Part shown: positions 11,890 through 20,115 of the stretch, piece by piece
Layout: each line of letters starts with the position of its first letter
Numbering within the stretch: the first letter of the stretch is position 1
Assembly (NCBI RefSeq): GCF_014199525.1
Contig: NZ_JACHNU010000005.1
Location: 1 to 64,000, forward strand
Source of the DNA: Conexibacter arvalis
Lineage (GTDB): Bacteria > Actinomycetota > Thermoleophilia > Solirubrobacterales > Solirubrobacteraceae
DNA length: 64,000 bases
Direction: 5' to 3'
Program-made: the position numbers and the translations under genes
The notes under the pieces: generated by a model
What the model was told of the DNA's origin: nothing
Databases searched by the model: none
Seen by the model: only the letters and a program-made list of their open reading frames with translations

Positions 11890-13710
11890 TCACTCCGGGT
11901 ACGTCCGCGGCGTGTAGACGCGCGCCGGGCCGGCGCCGTTGCCGTCGCCGAAGACGCGCGTCCGCGACGAGCCGACGATCAGCAGCGTGCGCATGTCGAC
12001 CGCCGCGGCGTCGAAGTCGCCGAGCGTCGCGATCGTCATCGTCTCGGTTGGCGCGCCGACCGCTCTCGCGACGACGACCGGCGTCTCCGGCGCGCGGTGC
12101 CGCAGCAGGATCGCCCGCGCTTCCTCCAGCTGCGTCGGCCGCGTCTTCGAGCGCGGGTTGTAGACGGCGAGCGCGAGATCGGCGACGCCGACCGCCTCCA
12201 GGCGGCGCTCGATCACCGACCACGGCTTGAGCACGTCCGACAGCGACAGGACGCAGAAGTCGTGGCCGAGCGGCGCGCCGGCCCGCGCCGCGGCCGCCTG
12301 CATCGCCGAGAGCCCCGGAACGATCCGCACGTCGACGTGCGCGAAGGCGTCGCCGCCGGCCTCGAGCTGCTCCATCACCGCGGCGGCCATCGCGAAGATG
12401 CCCGGGTCGCCGGAGGAGACGACCGCGACGCGCCCGCCGGCGGCCGCCAGCTCCAGGGCGTGGCGCGCGCGGTCGGCCTCGACGCGGTTGTCGCTCGCGT
12501 GGCGCTGCTGTCCGACCCGGGCCGGGACGCGGTCGACGTAGGTCTTGTACCCGACGAGATGCTCGGCCGCGGCCAGCTCGGCCCGCGCCTCCGGCGTGAG
12601 CCACCGCGGCCCGGCCGGTCCGAGACCGACGACGGCGACCGAGCCGGCTGCCGGCGCATCGCTCGGGTCGGCAGCCGCCGCCGGTACACCTGCGGTCACG
12701 CCGCTGGCGCCCGCCGTCGCACCACTGGCGCCCGCCGTCGCACCGCGCGCGCCCGCCGTCGCACCACTGGCGCCCGCCGTCGCACCACTGGCGCCGGCCG
12801 TCGCACCGGCGACGAGCCTGCCGGCCGCCACGCCCGGCTCGTCGGGTCTGTGGACCTGCGCCGTCGGCACGAGCACCAACGACATGTATGGGACTCTGCC
12901 GTCGACCGCGTGCAGCGCCTCGATCCGCTGCTCGGGCGCGCTCGCCCGCTCGACGTAGATGGCGCGGTCGGCGACCCCCGCCTCGTCGGCCGCGTCGCGC
13001 ACCTTCGGGAAGGTGCGGCCGAGCTTCATCACGACCGCCGCGTCGGCGCTCTGGAGCCGGTCAGCGAGCTGCTCGGGCGGAAGCGTGCCGGGGACGGCCA
13101 TGAAGACGTCGTCGCGCTTGACGAGCGGCGTCCCGGCGGCCGCCGCGGCGGCGCTGAAGGCGGTGACGGCCGGGATCACGGTGGTCTCGTAGCGAGGCGC
13201 GAGCCGCTCGTGGAAGTACATGTAGGAGCCGTAGAAGAACGGGTCGCCCTCGCACAGGATCGCGACGTCGCGCCCCGCGTCGAGATGGACGGCGAGCTCG
13301 GCGGCGGCCTCGTCGTAGAACTCGCGCAGCGCCGCTTCGTAGCCGCCCGGATGGGAGGTGAGCTCGGTGGTGACGGGGAATCTGAGCAGCACCTCGTCAT
13401 GGTCGGGCCGCAGGTACGGCGCCGCGATCCGACGCGCGACCGATCTGCCGTGGCGCGCGCTCGGGTAGGCGATCACGTCGGCGTCGTGGATCGCGCGCGT
13501 CGCCTTGAGCGTCAGCAGCTCAGGGTCGCCCGGACCGACGCCGACCCCGAAGAGCCGCCCTCGCGCCTTGGCCGCGCCGCCGTCCGTCGCGCCGCCTCCC
13601 TTGGCGCCGCTGCTCGCCGCGCCGCCGCCCGCCGCGCCGCCGCCGTCCGCCGCGCCGCCGCTGCCCGCCGCGCCGCCGACGTCACCCCGCGTCTCGCTCG
13701 CATCACCCAT
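11890..13710 (-). CDS. Fusion: precorrin-2 C20-methyltransferase - precorrin-3B C17-methyltransferase
   Basis: A CobI-CobJ fusion of 606 aa that methylates C20, then C17 with ring contraction. After a 50-residue Gly/Ala/Ser-rich head, the CobI domain has LFGVGVGPGDPELLTLKA and CEGDPFFYGSYMYFHERL. The CobJ domain (from about residue 345) has VVGLGPAGPRWLTPEA, LVGYKTYVD, SSGDPGIFAMA and YNPRSKTRP. The two are joined by a 7-residue tandem repeat. The gene starts 3 nt after the cobH stop and is the last gene of the riboswitch-led operon. CobI-CobJ fusions are known in actinobacteria. Confidence 0.94.
   Translation of the reverse strand: MGDASETRGDVGGAAGSGGAADGGGAAGGGAASSGAKGGGATDGGAAKARGRLFGVGVGPGDPELLTLKATRAIHDADVIAYPSARHGRSVARRIAAPYLRPDHDEVLLRFPVTTELTSHPGGYEAALREFYDEAAAELAVHLDAGRDVAILCEGDPFFYGSYMYFHERLAPRYETTVIPAVTAFSAAAAAAGTPLVKRDDVFMAVPGTLPPEQLADRLQSADAAVVMKLGRTFPKVRDAADEAGVADRAIYVERASAPEQRIEALHAVDGRVPYMSLVLVPTAQVHRPDEPGVAAGRLVAGATAGASGATAGASGATAGARGATAGASGATAGASGVTAGVPAAAADPSDAPAAGSVAVVGLGPAGPRWLTPEARAELAAAEHLVGYKTYVDRVPARVGQQRHASDNRVEADRARHALELAAAGGRVAVVSSGDPGIFAMAAAVMEQLEAGGDAFAHVDVRIVPGLSAMQAAAARAGAPLGHDFCVLSLSDVLKPWSVIERRLEAVGVADLALAVYNPRSKTRPTQLEEARAILLRHRAPETPVVVARAVGAPTETMTIATLGDFDAAAVDMRTLLIVGSSRTRVFGDGNGAGPARVYTPRTYPE
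12695..12799 (-). repeat. 21-bp tandem repeat, 5 copies, in cobI-cobJ linker
   Basis: Five 21-bp units (plus-strand form GTCGCACCACTGGCGCCCGC plus C) encode ATAGASG on the minus strand. They form the flexible link between the CobI and CobJ domains. A sixth, partial unit follows. Confidence 0.9.
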
Positions 13711-13713
13711 CGC

Positions 13714-14346
13714 CTACTCCTGCTCGCTCGCGAGCGCGTTGACGGCGCCGCAGGCGATCGCGCTCCCGCCGCGGCGGCCGTGGACGACGAGGTGCTCGAG
13801 GCGGCTCTCGTGCTCGGCGAGCGCGACCTTCGACTCGGCCGCCCCGACGAAGCCGACCGGCACGCCGATCACCGCGGCCGGCCGCGGCGCGCCGGCCTCG
13901 ACCAGCTCGAGCAGACGGAAGAGCGAGGTCGGGGCGTTGCCGATCACGACCAGCGACCCGGCGAGCCGCTCGCGCCACAGCTCCATCGCGGCGGCGCTGC
14001 GGGTCGTGCCGAGCTCCCGCGCCAGCTCCGGCACGCGCTCGTCGTTGAGCGTGCAGACGACCTCGTTGTCGGCCGGCAGCCGCTTCCGCGTGATCCCGGA
14101 GGCGACCATCATCGTGTCGCAGAGGATCGGCGCGCCGGCCCGCAGCGCGCCCTCGGCGGCGGCGCCGAAGCCGGCGGAGGCGGCGACGTCGGCACGCAGG
14201 TCGACCATCCCGCAGGAGTGGATCATCCGCACGACCGTCCGCGCGAGGATCGGGTCGAGCCCGTCGAGGTCGGCTTCTGCGCGGATGATCGCGAACGAGT
14301 TGCGGTAGATCTCCGCACCGTCGCGGATGTAGTCGGTCGTCGTCAT
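13714..14346 (-). CDS. cobH: Precorrin-8X methylmutase
   Basis: CobH moves the C11 methyl to C12, giving hydrogenobyrinic acid. The 210-residue product has the catalytic-His segment VRMIHSCGMVDL, GAPILCDTMMVASGI, VIGNAPTSLFRL and VIGVPVGFVGAAESK. It has no low-complexity insert. ATG 14346 overlaps the cobG stop (ATGA). Confidence 0.96.
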   Translation of the reverse strand: MTTTDYIRDGAEIYRNSFAIIRAEADLDGLDPILARTVVRMIHSCGMVDLRADVAASAGFGAAAEGALRAGAPILCDTMMVASGITRKRLPADNEVVCTLNDERVPELARELGTTRSAAAMELWRERLAGSLVVIGNAPTSLFRLLELVEAGAPRPAAVIGVPVGFVGAAESKVALAEHESRLEHLVVHGRRGGSAIACGAVNALASEQE

Positions 14347-16247
14347 GCGGCGGGTCTTTCGTTCGTGTCCGTGTCCAGCAGTTCGAGCGCGCGGGCGGCG
14401 TCGGCGGCGTCGCGCCAGCGACCTCCCGCGCGGAAGATCGTCAAGGTCGGCGATGGGCTCCCTGGCGACGGCTCGCGGCCACCGGCTCCGTCGTCGGCGA
14501 CGACGCCGATCGCGACGTCGCGCTTCATCCCGCATCTGCGCGGGCAGGCCGACCAATGCTCGGCCGGTGCGCCGGCCCGGCGTCTGGCGGCGCGCACCGC
14601 CGCGGCCCCCCGCACGTCGACGAGCGCCCGCCGGCAGGCCCCAAGGCCCGAGCAGGCCGTCAGCCCCTCCCAGCCCGAGCCGCTCTCGACGACCAGCCCG
14701 AGCCGCTCCAGCTCGCGCGCGGCGGCATCGGCCGTGTCGGGCGGCAGGTCGACGAGCGTCACCGTGCGGGCGGTCGAGAGCCGCAGCGCGGAGGCGATCC
14801 AGGTGCCGGCGGCGGGTTCGGCCGGGCAGGCGGACTCGCTGTCGTCTTGCGCGCCGGCGCGTGCGGGGGGAGCGGCGGCGCGGGCGGCTTCGCCGCCGAG
14901 CGGCGTCACGGCTTCCGCGGTCGGGGCGGTCTCCTGCAGCAGCGCCGCCAGCCCCAGCAGCTGCGCGCGGTCGAGCCGGCCCAGCGGCGCCAGCGCCGTC
15001 AGCGCGATCCGTCCGTCGGGCTGGACACGGCGGCCGGGGGCGAAGTCCGGTCGTTTGGGGTTCTCTACGACCCCCAAACGACCGGAGTTCACTGCGCCGC
15101 CGAGCGCAGCGGCCAGCCGCGCGGCACCGTCGGGCAGGTCGGCGACGTGCCACGCGGTCGGGTCGAGCTCGTCGCGGAGCGCGAGAAACCCCCGTGCCGC
15201 GTCGAGCAGCGTCGCAACCGCCGCGAGCGACGCCGGCGCGGCGTCGGGAATGGCGGCCACGGAGCCAGGCGCGGCGGCCGCGGAGCCAGACGCGGCGGTC
15301 GCGGAGCCCGGAGCGGCGGCCGCGGAGTCAGGCGCGGCGGCCGCGGAGCCAGACGCGGCGGCCGCGGAGCCCGGAGCGGCGGCCGCGGAGCCAGGCGCGG
15401 CGGCCGCGGAGCCAGGCACGGCGTGGGCGGCGCCGGGCGCGGAGCTGGCGCCAGCGGCGGAGCTTGTGGCGCCCGGAGCGGCGGGCAGGGAGGCGGCGGC
15501 CGGGACGGTCAGCGTCGTCGGCGTGCCGGCGAGGTGCAGGCGGAGTACGACGCTCGCGGGCACGGCGCGACCGGCGGGGCCGAGTCCGCCGGACGCGCCG
15601 GGCCCGCCAGCGCCGTCGAGATTCGACATCGCGGCATCCGCGACGTCCCGGTCCGCGGCCGCGCCGGCAAGGTCGCGGTCCGCCGCTTCGTCACGCGCGG
15701 GGGCGGGCTGGTGGCCGAGGGCGTCTCGCGCCTCGGCCACCAGCGCCACGTCGCTCGCCGCGATGTCCGTCAAGCCGGCGCCGTCGTCGAGCGCGAACAG
15801 GAAGCGGCCGGGCAGCGCGGCGAGCGCGGGGTCGGCGCAGAGGGCGGCGTCGAAGGCGGCGACGAGCGGGTCGGTGTCGAGCAGCGAGTCGGGATGACGT
15901 CCCGCGAGCGGACTCGCGAGCAGGTTGCGCACGCGGTCGTGGGCCGGCGAGGGAAGCAGCCCACCCGCGGCGAGCACGCGCGCCAGCCCGCCCGCCGCGC
16001 CCCCATCGCACGCCCCTTCGGGCAGCCCTCGCAGCTGGACGCTGCCGCGCGAGGTCAGCTCGGCGAGGCCGTTGCCGAGCGCGGCGCCGGCGGCGAGCGC
16101 GTCGAGCTGGTCGGCGCGCAGCAGGCCGCCCGGCACGCGCACGCGCGCCAGTCGGCCGTCACCGGCGTCGTGCGGGCGCAGCACGCCGGGGCAGCGGTCG
16201 GCCGCCGGACGCGCGGGTGCACCGCTCCGTCCCCGCCGCACGGTCAC
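14343..16247 (-). CDS. cobG: Precorrin-3B synthase (ferredoxin-like Fe-S enzyme)
   Basis: CobG is the O2-dependent monooxygenase that converts precorrin-3A to 3B and marks the aerobic route. Visible parts are the nitrite/sulfite-reductase half-domain near the N-terminus (RCPGVLRPHDAGDGRLARVR, then ELTSRGSVQLRGL) and the C-terminal Fe-S/siroheme ligands in TACSGLGACRRA and WSACPRRCGMK (CX5C and CX3C). An Ala/Pro tandem repeat and a 49-nt palindrome, read as NSGRLGVVENPKRPDF, lie inside the coding sequence. The product (634 aa) is far longer than the usual 350-450. GTG 16247 overlaps the cbtA stop. Confidence 0.9.
   Translation of the reverse strand: MTVRRGRSGAPARPAADRCPGVLRPHDAGDGRLARVRVPGGLLRADQLDALAAGAALGNGLAELTSRGSVQLRGLPEGACDGGAAGGLARVLAAGGLLPSPAHDRVRNLLASPLAGRHPDSLLDTDPLVAAFDAALCADPALAALPGRFLFALDDGAGLTDIAASDVALVAEARDALGHQPAPARDEAADRDLAGAAADRDVADAAMSNLDGAGGPGASGGLGPAGRAVPASVVLRLHLAGTPTTLTVPAAASLPAAPGATSSAAGASSAPGAAHAVPGSAAAAPGSAAAAPGSAAAASGSAAAAPDSAAAAPGSATAASGSAAAAPGSVAAIPDAAPASLAAVATLLDAARGFLALRDELDPTAWHVADLPDGAARLAAALGGAVNSGRLGVVENPKRPDFAPGRRVQPDGRIALTALAPLGRLDRAQLLGLAALLQETAPTAEAVTPLGGEAARAAAPPARAGAQDDSESACPAEPAAGTWIASALRLSTARTVTLVDLPPDTADAAARELERLGLVVESGSGWEGLTACSGLGACRRALVDVRGAAAVRAARRRAGAPAEHWSACPRRCGMKRDVAIGVVADDGAGGREPSPGSPSPTLTIFRAGGRWRDAADAARALELLDTDTNERPAA
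15042..15090. repeat. 49-nt palindrome 2, inside cobG
   Basis: The arms are 23 nt around the loop CTA, with 20 of 23 pairs complementary. The outer core TCCGGTCG/CGACCGGA and the inner TCTC.ACGACC positions align without gaps to palindrome 6, so these two form one sequence subfamily. It is translated in frame within CobG. Confidence 0.92.
15253..15420 (-). repeat. 21-bp tandem repeat, 8 copies, in cobG
   Basis: Eight 21-bp units encode PGSAAAA-like heptapeptides on the minus strand. They lie between the N-terminal ferredoxin-like half-domain and the remainder of CobG, in frame, with small variations between copies. Confidence 0.9.
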
Positions 16248-16987
16248 GCCCCCGCGCTCACCATCTCGCGGCGGACGGCGCGCGGCTCGAGGACGCGCTC
16301 GGCGAGCGCGCCGAAGCCGAGGCCGAGCGCCAGCCACAGCGTCGCGTTGAGGCCGATCGAGGCGAGCCGGAACTCCCACAGCAGGTCCGGCGGGAAGCCG
16401 CTCGGGGTCTCCTGGACGCCGGGCAGCAGCAGCTCGGCGACGGCGACCGCGAGCAGGAACACCGCGCCGGCGGCGATCGCGGCGGTCCAGGCGCCGAGCC
16501 GCGGCGACAACTGCCGCCACAGACGCCACGCCGCGATCAGCGACAGCACCGAGATCGCGATCATCGCGACGAACAGCAGCGTCCGTCTGTCGATCGTGTC
16601 GGGGTTGCCGACCGTCGGCGGGTTGGCCGGGTACTTCGTCGAAGGGACGAGCGTGATCGCGAGGAAGGCGGCGAGCCCCAGCAGCGCCGCCGTCGCCCGC
16701 GCGCCGAGCGCGCCGACGCGGCCGTACGCCCACGCGAAGACGATCGCGAACAGCGAGCCGAGCGCGACGCCCATCACGACGGTGCCGGTCAGCAGGCCGA
16801 TCGTGCTCTGGGTCGCGCGGCTGACGAGCTCGGGCTCGGCCGGCTCGCCGGCGGCCGCTGCCAGCGACTCCTCGAACGCGATCGCCTTGTCGATCTGCGG
16901 CTCGCCGAAGACGAGCGCGAACGCGAAGGCCGCGACGCCGGCGAGCGCGCCGGCGATCAGCCCCCGCACGAGCAGGGTGCGTGCCAT
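16244..16987 (-). CDS. cbtA: Cobalt transporter subunit CbtA
   Basis: An integral membrane protein (247 aa) with about six hydrophobic segments, a family repeatedly found under B12 riboswitches and predicted to import cobalt. The family-typical FGEPQIDKAIAFEE follows the first membrane segment, and PSTKYPANPPTVGNPDTI lies in the middle loop. It starts 10 nt after the cbtB stop and ends overlapping the cobG start. The cobalt role is known only by prediction for the family. Confidence 0.92.
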   Translation of the reverse strand: MARTLLVRGLIAGALAGVAAFAFALVFGEPQIDKAIAFEESLAAAAGEPAEPELVSRATQSTIGLLTGTVVMGVALGSLFAIVFAWAYGRVGALGARATAALLGLAAFLAITLVPSTKYPANPPTVGNPDTIDRRTLLFVAMIAISVLSLIAAWRLWRQLSPRLGAWTAAIAAGAVFLLAVAVAELLLPGVQETPSGFPPDLLWEFRLASIGLNATLWLALGLGFGALAERVLEPRAVRREMVSAGA

Positions 16988-16997
16988 CTCGGCCTCC

Positions 16998-17216
16998 TCA
17001 GTGGCAGGGGAAGCCGAGCAGGTGGCGGGCGTCGTGCACGAACTCGTGGACGCCGCTCCCGGAGACGAGCGAGAGGATCCCCTGCTCGCCGCCGACGAAG
17101 TAGACGAGCACGACCATCAGCACGCTGACCGCCAGCGCCCACGGCAGCAGCTCGCGCGGCGAGACGACCGGGGCCGGGAGCCGAGCGGAGCCACGCTCGG
17201 CGATGAGATCGGACAT
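16998..17216 (-). CDS. cbtB: Cobalt transporter subunit CbtB
   Basis: A 72-residue protein with one membrane segment (about residues 24-42) and the characteristic C-terminal metal-binding tail VHEFVHDARHLLGFPCH. ATG 17216 is preceded by AGGAGGT at 7 nt. That ribosome binding site lies in the 3' stem of the upstream cobalamin riboswitch. It is the first gene of the operon cbtB-cbtA-cobG-cobH-cobIJ. Confidence 0.95.
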   Translation of the reverse strand: MSDLIAERGSARLPAPVVSPRELLPWALAVSVLMVVLVYFVGGEQGILSLVSGSGVHEFVHDARHLLGFPCH

Positions 17217-17223
17217 CTGAAGT

Positions 17224-17360
17224 ACCTCCTCGGGATCACGCGTCCCGTCGTGGGTGGTCGCGTGACGGAGGAGTGTCTGGCTGACGGGCCCGCAGGCCCG
17301 ATCACAGTGGCGCGACCGCGCCGGTCTCTCACCGGCTTCCTCGCACCGCCACGCAGTGGA
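17224..17360 (-). ncRNA. Cobalamin riboswitch
   Basis: Read on the minus strand, this leader contains GGAAGCCGGTGAGAGACCGG, then the B12 box CGCCACTGTGA, then GTCAGCCAGACAC, in the order and spacing of the adenosylcobalamin riboswitch. Downstream, CTCCTCCGTCACGCG can pair with CGCGTGAxxxxGAGGAGG, which would hide the cbtB ribosome binding site. Control is therefore probably translational: B12 represses cobalt uptake and the corrin operon. The exact 5' edge is approximate. Confidence 0.93.
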
Positions 17361-17482
17361 GCGGCACTCTACCGGAGCGCGTGGCGGCGAGGCCCCCGTC
17401 GGGTGCGCCCGACCGACGCTGGCGCGCCGGCGCGCCCCGACCCGGGCGTGCCTGGCCGATGCGGGGCGGCGCGCGCCGGTCG

Positions 17483-17698
17483 CTACGGCACCGGGTCGGG
17501 CTCGGGCTCGACCTCGGGCGCCGGCGGCGGCTCGGGCTGCTCGGGCGCGGGCACCGGGTCACTCGGCACCGCCGGCTCCTTGGGGACCGCCGGGGTCGAC
17601 GGCTCGCCGGGAACCGGCACGGCCGGCTGGTCTGGCACCGCCGGGGTCGACGGCTCGGCGGGCTGGGGGACCTCCAGCAGGATGCCTGGCGCGCTCAT
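17483..17698 (-). CDS. Small proline-rich repeat protein
   Basis: A 71-residue protein of Pro/Glu/Ala/Val-rich repeats (EPSTPAVP and variants, then PEPPPAPEVEPEPDPVP), with no signal peptide or membrane segment. The ATG at 17698 overlaps the stop of the BON-domain gene (ATGA), so it is translated with it. No function is recognised. The coupling supports a real gene, but the composition is simple enough that confidence is limited. Confidence 0.6.
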   Translation of the reverse strand: MSAPGILLEVPQPAEPSTPAVPDQPAVPVPGEPSTPAVPKEPAVPSDPVPAPEQPEPPPAPEVEPEPDPVP

Positions 17699-18279
17699 GT
17701 CTTCGCCCCGTTCCCGTGGTGCGCCGCGGCCCGTGCCCGCACGTCGGCCGGGTCGCTCGGCGGCGCGTGGGGCGCCGGCTGGTCCGGGGTGTGCAGCAGG
17801 TTCTCGACCCGCTCGACCCCGTCGACCGCGGCCGCGGCCTCGCCCAGCGCGGCGATCTGGTCGGGCCGCTCGACGGTCCCGCGCAGCTCGACGACGTGCT
17901 CGTGCACGTTGACGTTGACCGACCCCTTCGGCGCGTCGGCCGGGCGGAAGATCTCGGTCTCGACCTTGCGCGCGAGCGTCACCTCGTCGTAGTCGCGCGG
18001 CGGCGAGGGGTGGACCGCCTGCTCGGCACGATGGGCGGCGCCGCGAACCGGGCCGACGGCATGCTCGGCGCGGCGGGCGGCGTTGCGCGCCGAGCGGCGT
18101 CCGAGCGCGAGCGTGCGGTCGCGCGCGGTGTGGCGGCGGCGCCGGCCCCGCTCGGGGTCGAGGAAGTACGCGAGCATGGCGCCGGTCGCGCCGGCGGCGA
18201 TCAGGCTGCCGCCGCGACGGGCCTGCCAGCGGCCCTCCGGTCTCCGGCGGCGGATCTCGATCGGCATGGTCAGCTGCAT
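17695..18279 (-). CDS. BON-domain protein with N-terminal membrane/YtxH-like segment
   Basis: The 194-residue protein starts with a short basic region and a hydrophobic Gly/Ala segment ending LAYFLDPERGRRRR, a motif common in stress-associated membrane proteins of high-GC bacteria. The BON domain lies near residues 95-160 (LARKVETEIFR, then VNVHEHVVELRGTV and VDGVERVENLLHTP). BON domains usually bind membranes or lipids. AGGAGGG precedes ATG 18279 at 7 nt. The substrate is not known. Confidence 0.82.
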   Translation of the reverse strand: MQLTMPIEIRRRRPEGRWQARRGGSLIAAGATGAMLAYFLDPERGRRRRHTARDRTLALGRRSARNAARRAEHAVGPVRGAAHRAEQAVHPSPPRDYDEVTLARKVETEIFRPADAPKGSVNVNVHEHVVELRGTVERPDQIAALGEAAAAVDGVERVENLLHTPDQPAPHAPPSDPADVRARAAAHHGNGAKT

Positions 18280-18378
18280 CGTGGGTCCCTCCTGCGTCGG
18301 TGGGCGGGAGTGCCTTTGACATGCCCGCAGCGCGTCGGCGAAAACCCCGTTCGCACCGCGCTCTCGCCATGCGCCAGC

Positions 18379-19020
18379 TCAGCCGTCGAGCACCGCCGCC
18401 ACCCGCGCGAGGTCGGCGACGAAGGCGTCGTAGGCGGCGCGCCGCGCCGGCTCGTCGGGGGCACGCAGGATCGAGGAGGGATGGACGGTGACGCTCACGT
18501 CCTCGGCGAGCGGCGAGTCGAGCGGCCGGCCGCGGTCTCTCGTCACGCGCACGGCGGAGCCGAGCAGGCCCTGCGCGGCGACCGCGCCCATGCAGACGAG
18601 CACGCGCGGTCTGACGACGGCGAGCTCGGCGTCGAGCCACGGACGGCAGGCGGCGATCTGGAACGCCTCGGGCCGCTGGTGGATCCGCCGCTTGCCGCGC
18701 TGTCTGTAGCGGAAGTGCTTGACCGCGTTGGTGAGGTAGACGCGCTCGCGCGCGATCCCGGCGTCGGCGAGCGCGCGGTCGAGCAGGTGGCCGGCGGGCC
18801 CGACGAACGGGGCGCCCTCGACGTCCTCTCTGTCGCCCGGCTGCTCGCCGACGAGCACGACCTCGGCGCGCGCCGGGCCGTCGCCGAAGACGGCCTGCGT
18901 CGCGCCGGCCCACAGGTCGCAGGCGCGGCACTCCTGCACGGCCGAGCGCATGCGCGGCAGCGTCGGCCGCTCGGGGACCGGCGCGGGCGGGGCGGTCGCG
19001 CTGCGGGTCGCGGGCGCCAT
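18379..19020 (-). CDS. UdgX-type uracil-DNA glycosylase (covalent uracil binding)
   Basis: A family 4-like uracil-DNA glycosylase of 213 aa with Fe-S cysteines (CRACDLW and further), GEQPGDREDVEGAPFVGPAG, AVKHFRY and VTVHPSSILR. The loop GKRRIHQRP carries the KRRIH signature of mycobacterial UdgX. In that enzyme the His attacks the abasic sugar and leaves the protein covalently bound to DNA at the uracil site. This subclass is therefore preferred over ordinary UDG4. It is a single-gene unit upstream of palindrome 3. Confidence 0.9.
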   Translation of the reverse strand: MAPATRSATAPPAPVPERPTLPRMRSAVQECRACDLWAGATQAVFGDGPARAEVVLVGEQPGDREDVEGAPFVGPAGHLLDRALADAGIARERVYLTNAVKHFRYRQRGKRRIHQRPEAFQIAACRPWLDAELAVVRPRVLVCMGAVAAQGLLGSAVRVTRDRGRPLDSPLAEDVSVTVHPSSILRAPDEPARRAAYDAFVADLARVAAVLDG

Positions 19021-19068
19021 GGCCGCCCGCTACCCGCCGGCCGCCCGCCGAAACGCGCCGCCGCCGAA

Positions 19069-19117
19069 GACCTCTGTCGTCCGATGCACGCTGAGCGTGC
19101 ACTGGATGACAGAGGTC
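19069..19117. repeat. 49-nt palindrome 3, between udgX and SDR genes
   Basis: The arms are 23 nt around TGA, with 20 of 23 pairs complementary. It begins GACCTCTGTCGTCC and ends GGATGACAGAGGTC, almost the same ends as palindrome 5. It lies between divergently transcribed genes, so a transcription-terminator role is unlikely. Confidence 0.93.
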
Positions 19118-19189
19118 CGCGGCCGGGAGGGCGGGGCCGGCGAACTGGCCGCGCGGCCAGGACCGGCGCCGGCGGCCGCGGGCGGGCAC

Positions 19190-19195
19190 TAGGGT
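19190..19195 (+). promoter_or_regulatory. Candidate -10 element (TAGGGT) of SDR gene
   Basis: TAGGGT ends 8 nt before ATG 19204, and no Shine-Dalgarno sequence lies between. This fits a leaderless or near-leaderless transcript. No good -35 is visible. Confidence 0.4.
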
Positions 19196-19203
19196 GCTGC
19201 GGC

Positions 19204-20070
19204 ATGAGCGAGCTGAACCTGGCCGGACGGACGATCTTCATCTCGGGCGCGAGCCGCGGGATCGGGCTGGCGATCGCGCTGCGCGCCGCCCGCGACGGCG
19301 CCAACGTCGCGCTGATCGCGAAGACGGCCGAGCCGCATCCGAAGCTGGAGGGGACCGTCTACACCGCGGCCGAGCAGATCGAGGCGGCCGGCGGCAGCGC
19401 GCTCCCGATCGTCGGCGACATCCGCGACGAGGCGCAGGTCGAGGCGGCCGTCGCCCAGACGGTCGAGCGCTTCGGCGGGATCGACGTCTGCGTCAACAAC
19501 GCCAGCGCGATCAACCTCGCCGGGATCGAGCAGCTGGAGATGAAGCGCTACGACCTGATGCAGGACATCAACGTGCGCGGCACCTTCGCGGTCTCCAAGG
19601 CATGCGTCCCGCACCTCGAGCAGGGGACCAACCCGCACATCCTCACGCTCTCGCCGCCGATCGACCTCGACCCGAGATGGCTGGCGCCGCACACCGCCTA
19701 CACGATCGCCAAGTACGGCATGACGCTCGTCGCGCTCGGGCTGGCGCAGGAGCTGCGCGAGGCCGGCGTCGCCTCCAACGCGCTGTGGCCGCGGACGCTC
19801 GTCGCGACCGCCGCGGTCCAGAACCTGCTCGGCGGCGACGAGGCGATGCGCCGCGCCCGCACCCCCGACGTCTACGCCGACGCCGCCTACCACGTGCTGA
19901 CGCGCCCGAGCCGCGAGCTGACCGGCCAGGCGCTGCTGTGCGAGGACGTGCTCGTCGCGGCCGGGATCACCGACCTGACGAGATACGCCCACGCCGGCGC
20001 CGACGCCGAGCTGGCCGTCGACCTGTTCGTCGACCGGGCCGACCCGCCGGGCATCGCGCAGGAGGCGTAG
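19204..20070 (+). CDS. Short-chain dehydrogenase/reductase, HSDL2-like
   Basis: A 288-residue Rossmann-fold oxidoreductase. It has the cofactor motif SGASRGIG, the VGDIRDEAQV strand, CVNNASAINL (Asn catalytic region), and the active-site YTIAKYG (YxxxK). The sequence order and the KTAEPHPKLEGTVYTAAEQI region resemble the hydroxysteroid-dehydrogenase-like 2 (HSDL2) group, without its sterol-carrier domain. The natural substrate cannot be deduced, though fatty-acyl or steroid-like compounds are possible. Confidence 0.85.
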   Translation: MSELNLAGRTIFISGASRGIGLAIALRAARDGANVALIAKTAEPHPKLEGTVYTAAEQIEAAGGSALPIVGDIRDEAQVEAAVAQTVERFGGIDVCVNNASAINLAGIEQLEMKRYDLMQDINVRGTFAVSKACVPHLEQGTNPHILTLSPPIDLDPRWLAPHTAYTIAKYGMTLVALGLAQELREAGVASNALWPRTLVATAAVQNLLGGDEAMRRARTPDVYADAAYHVLTRPSRELTGQALLCEDVLVAAGITDLTRYAHAGADAELAVDLFVDRADPPGIAQEA

Positions 20071-20103
20071 CCGACGGCGGGGCGCAGACGCCGGTCGCTG
20101 TCC

Positions 20104-20109
20104 TATGGT
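20104..20109 (+). promoter_or_regulatory. Candidate -10 element (TATGGT) of DNA ligase gene
   Basis: TATGGT ends exactly 6 nt before GTG 20116, which would place the transcription start on the start codon. There is no ribosome binding site. A leaderless mRNA is the simplest reading. Confidence 0.5.
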
Positions 20110-20115
20110 CGGGCT

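Noticed and set aside
11752-15897. A 1,381-codon open frame on the plus strand across cobI-cobJ, cobH and cobG
   Set aside because: The three minus-strand genes under it have full catalytic motifs. The plus frame has none.
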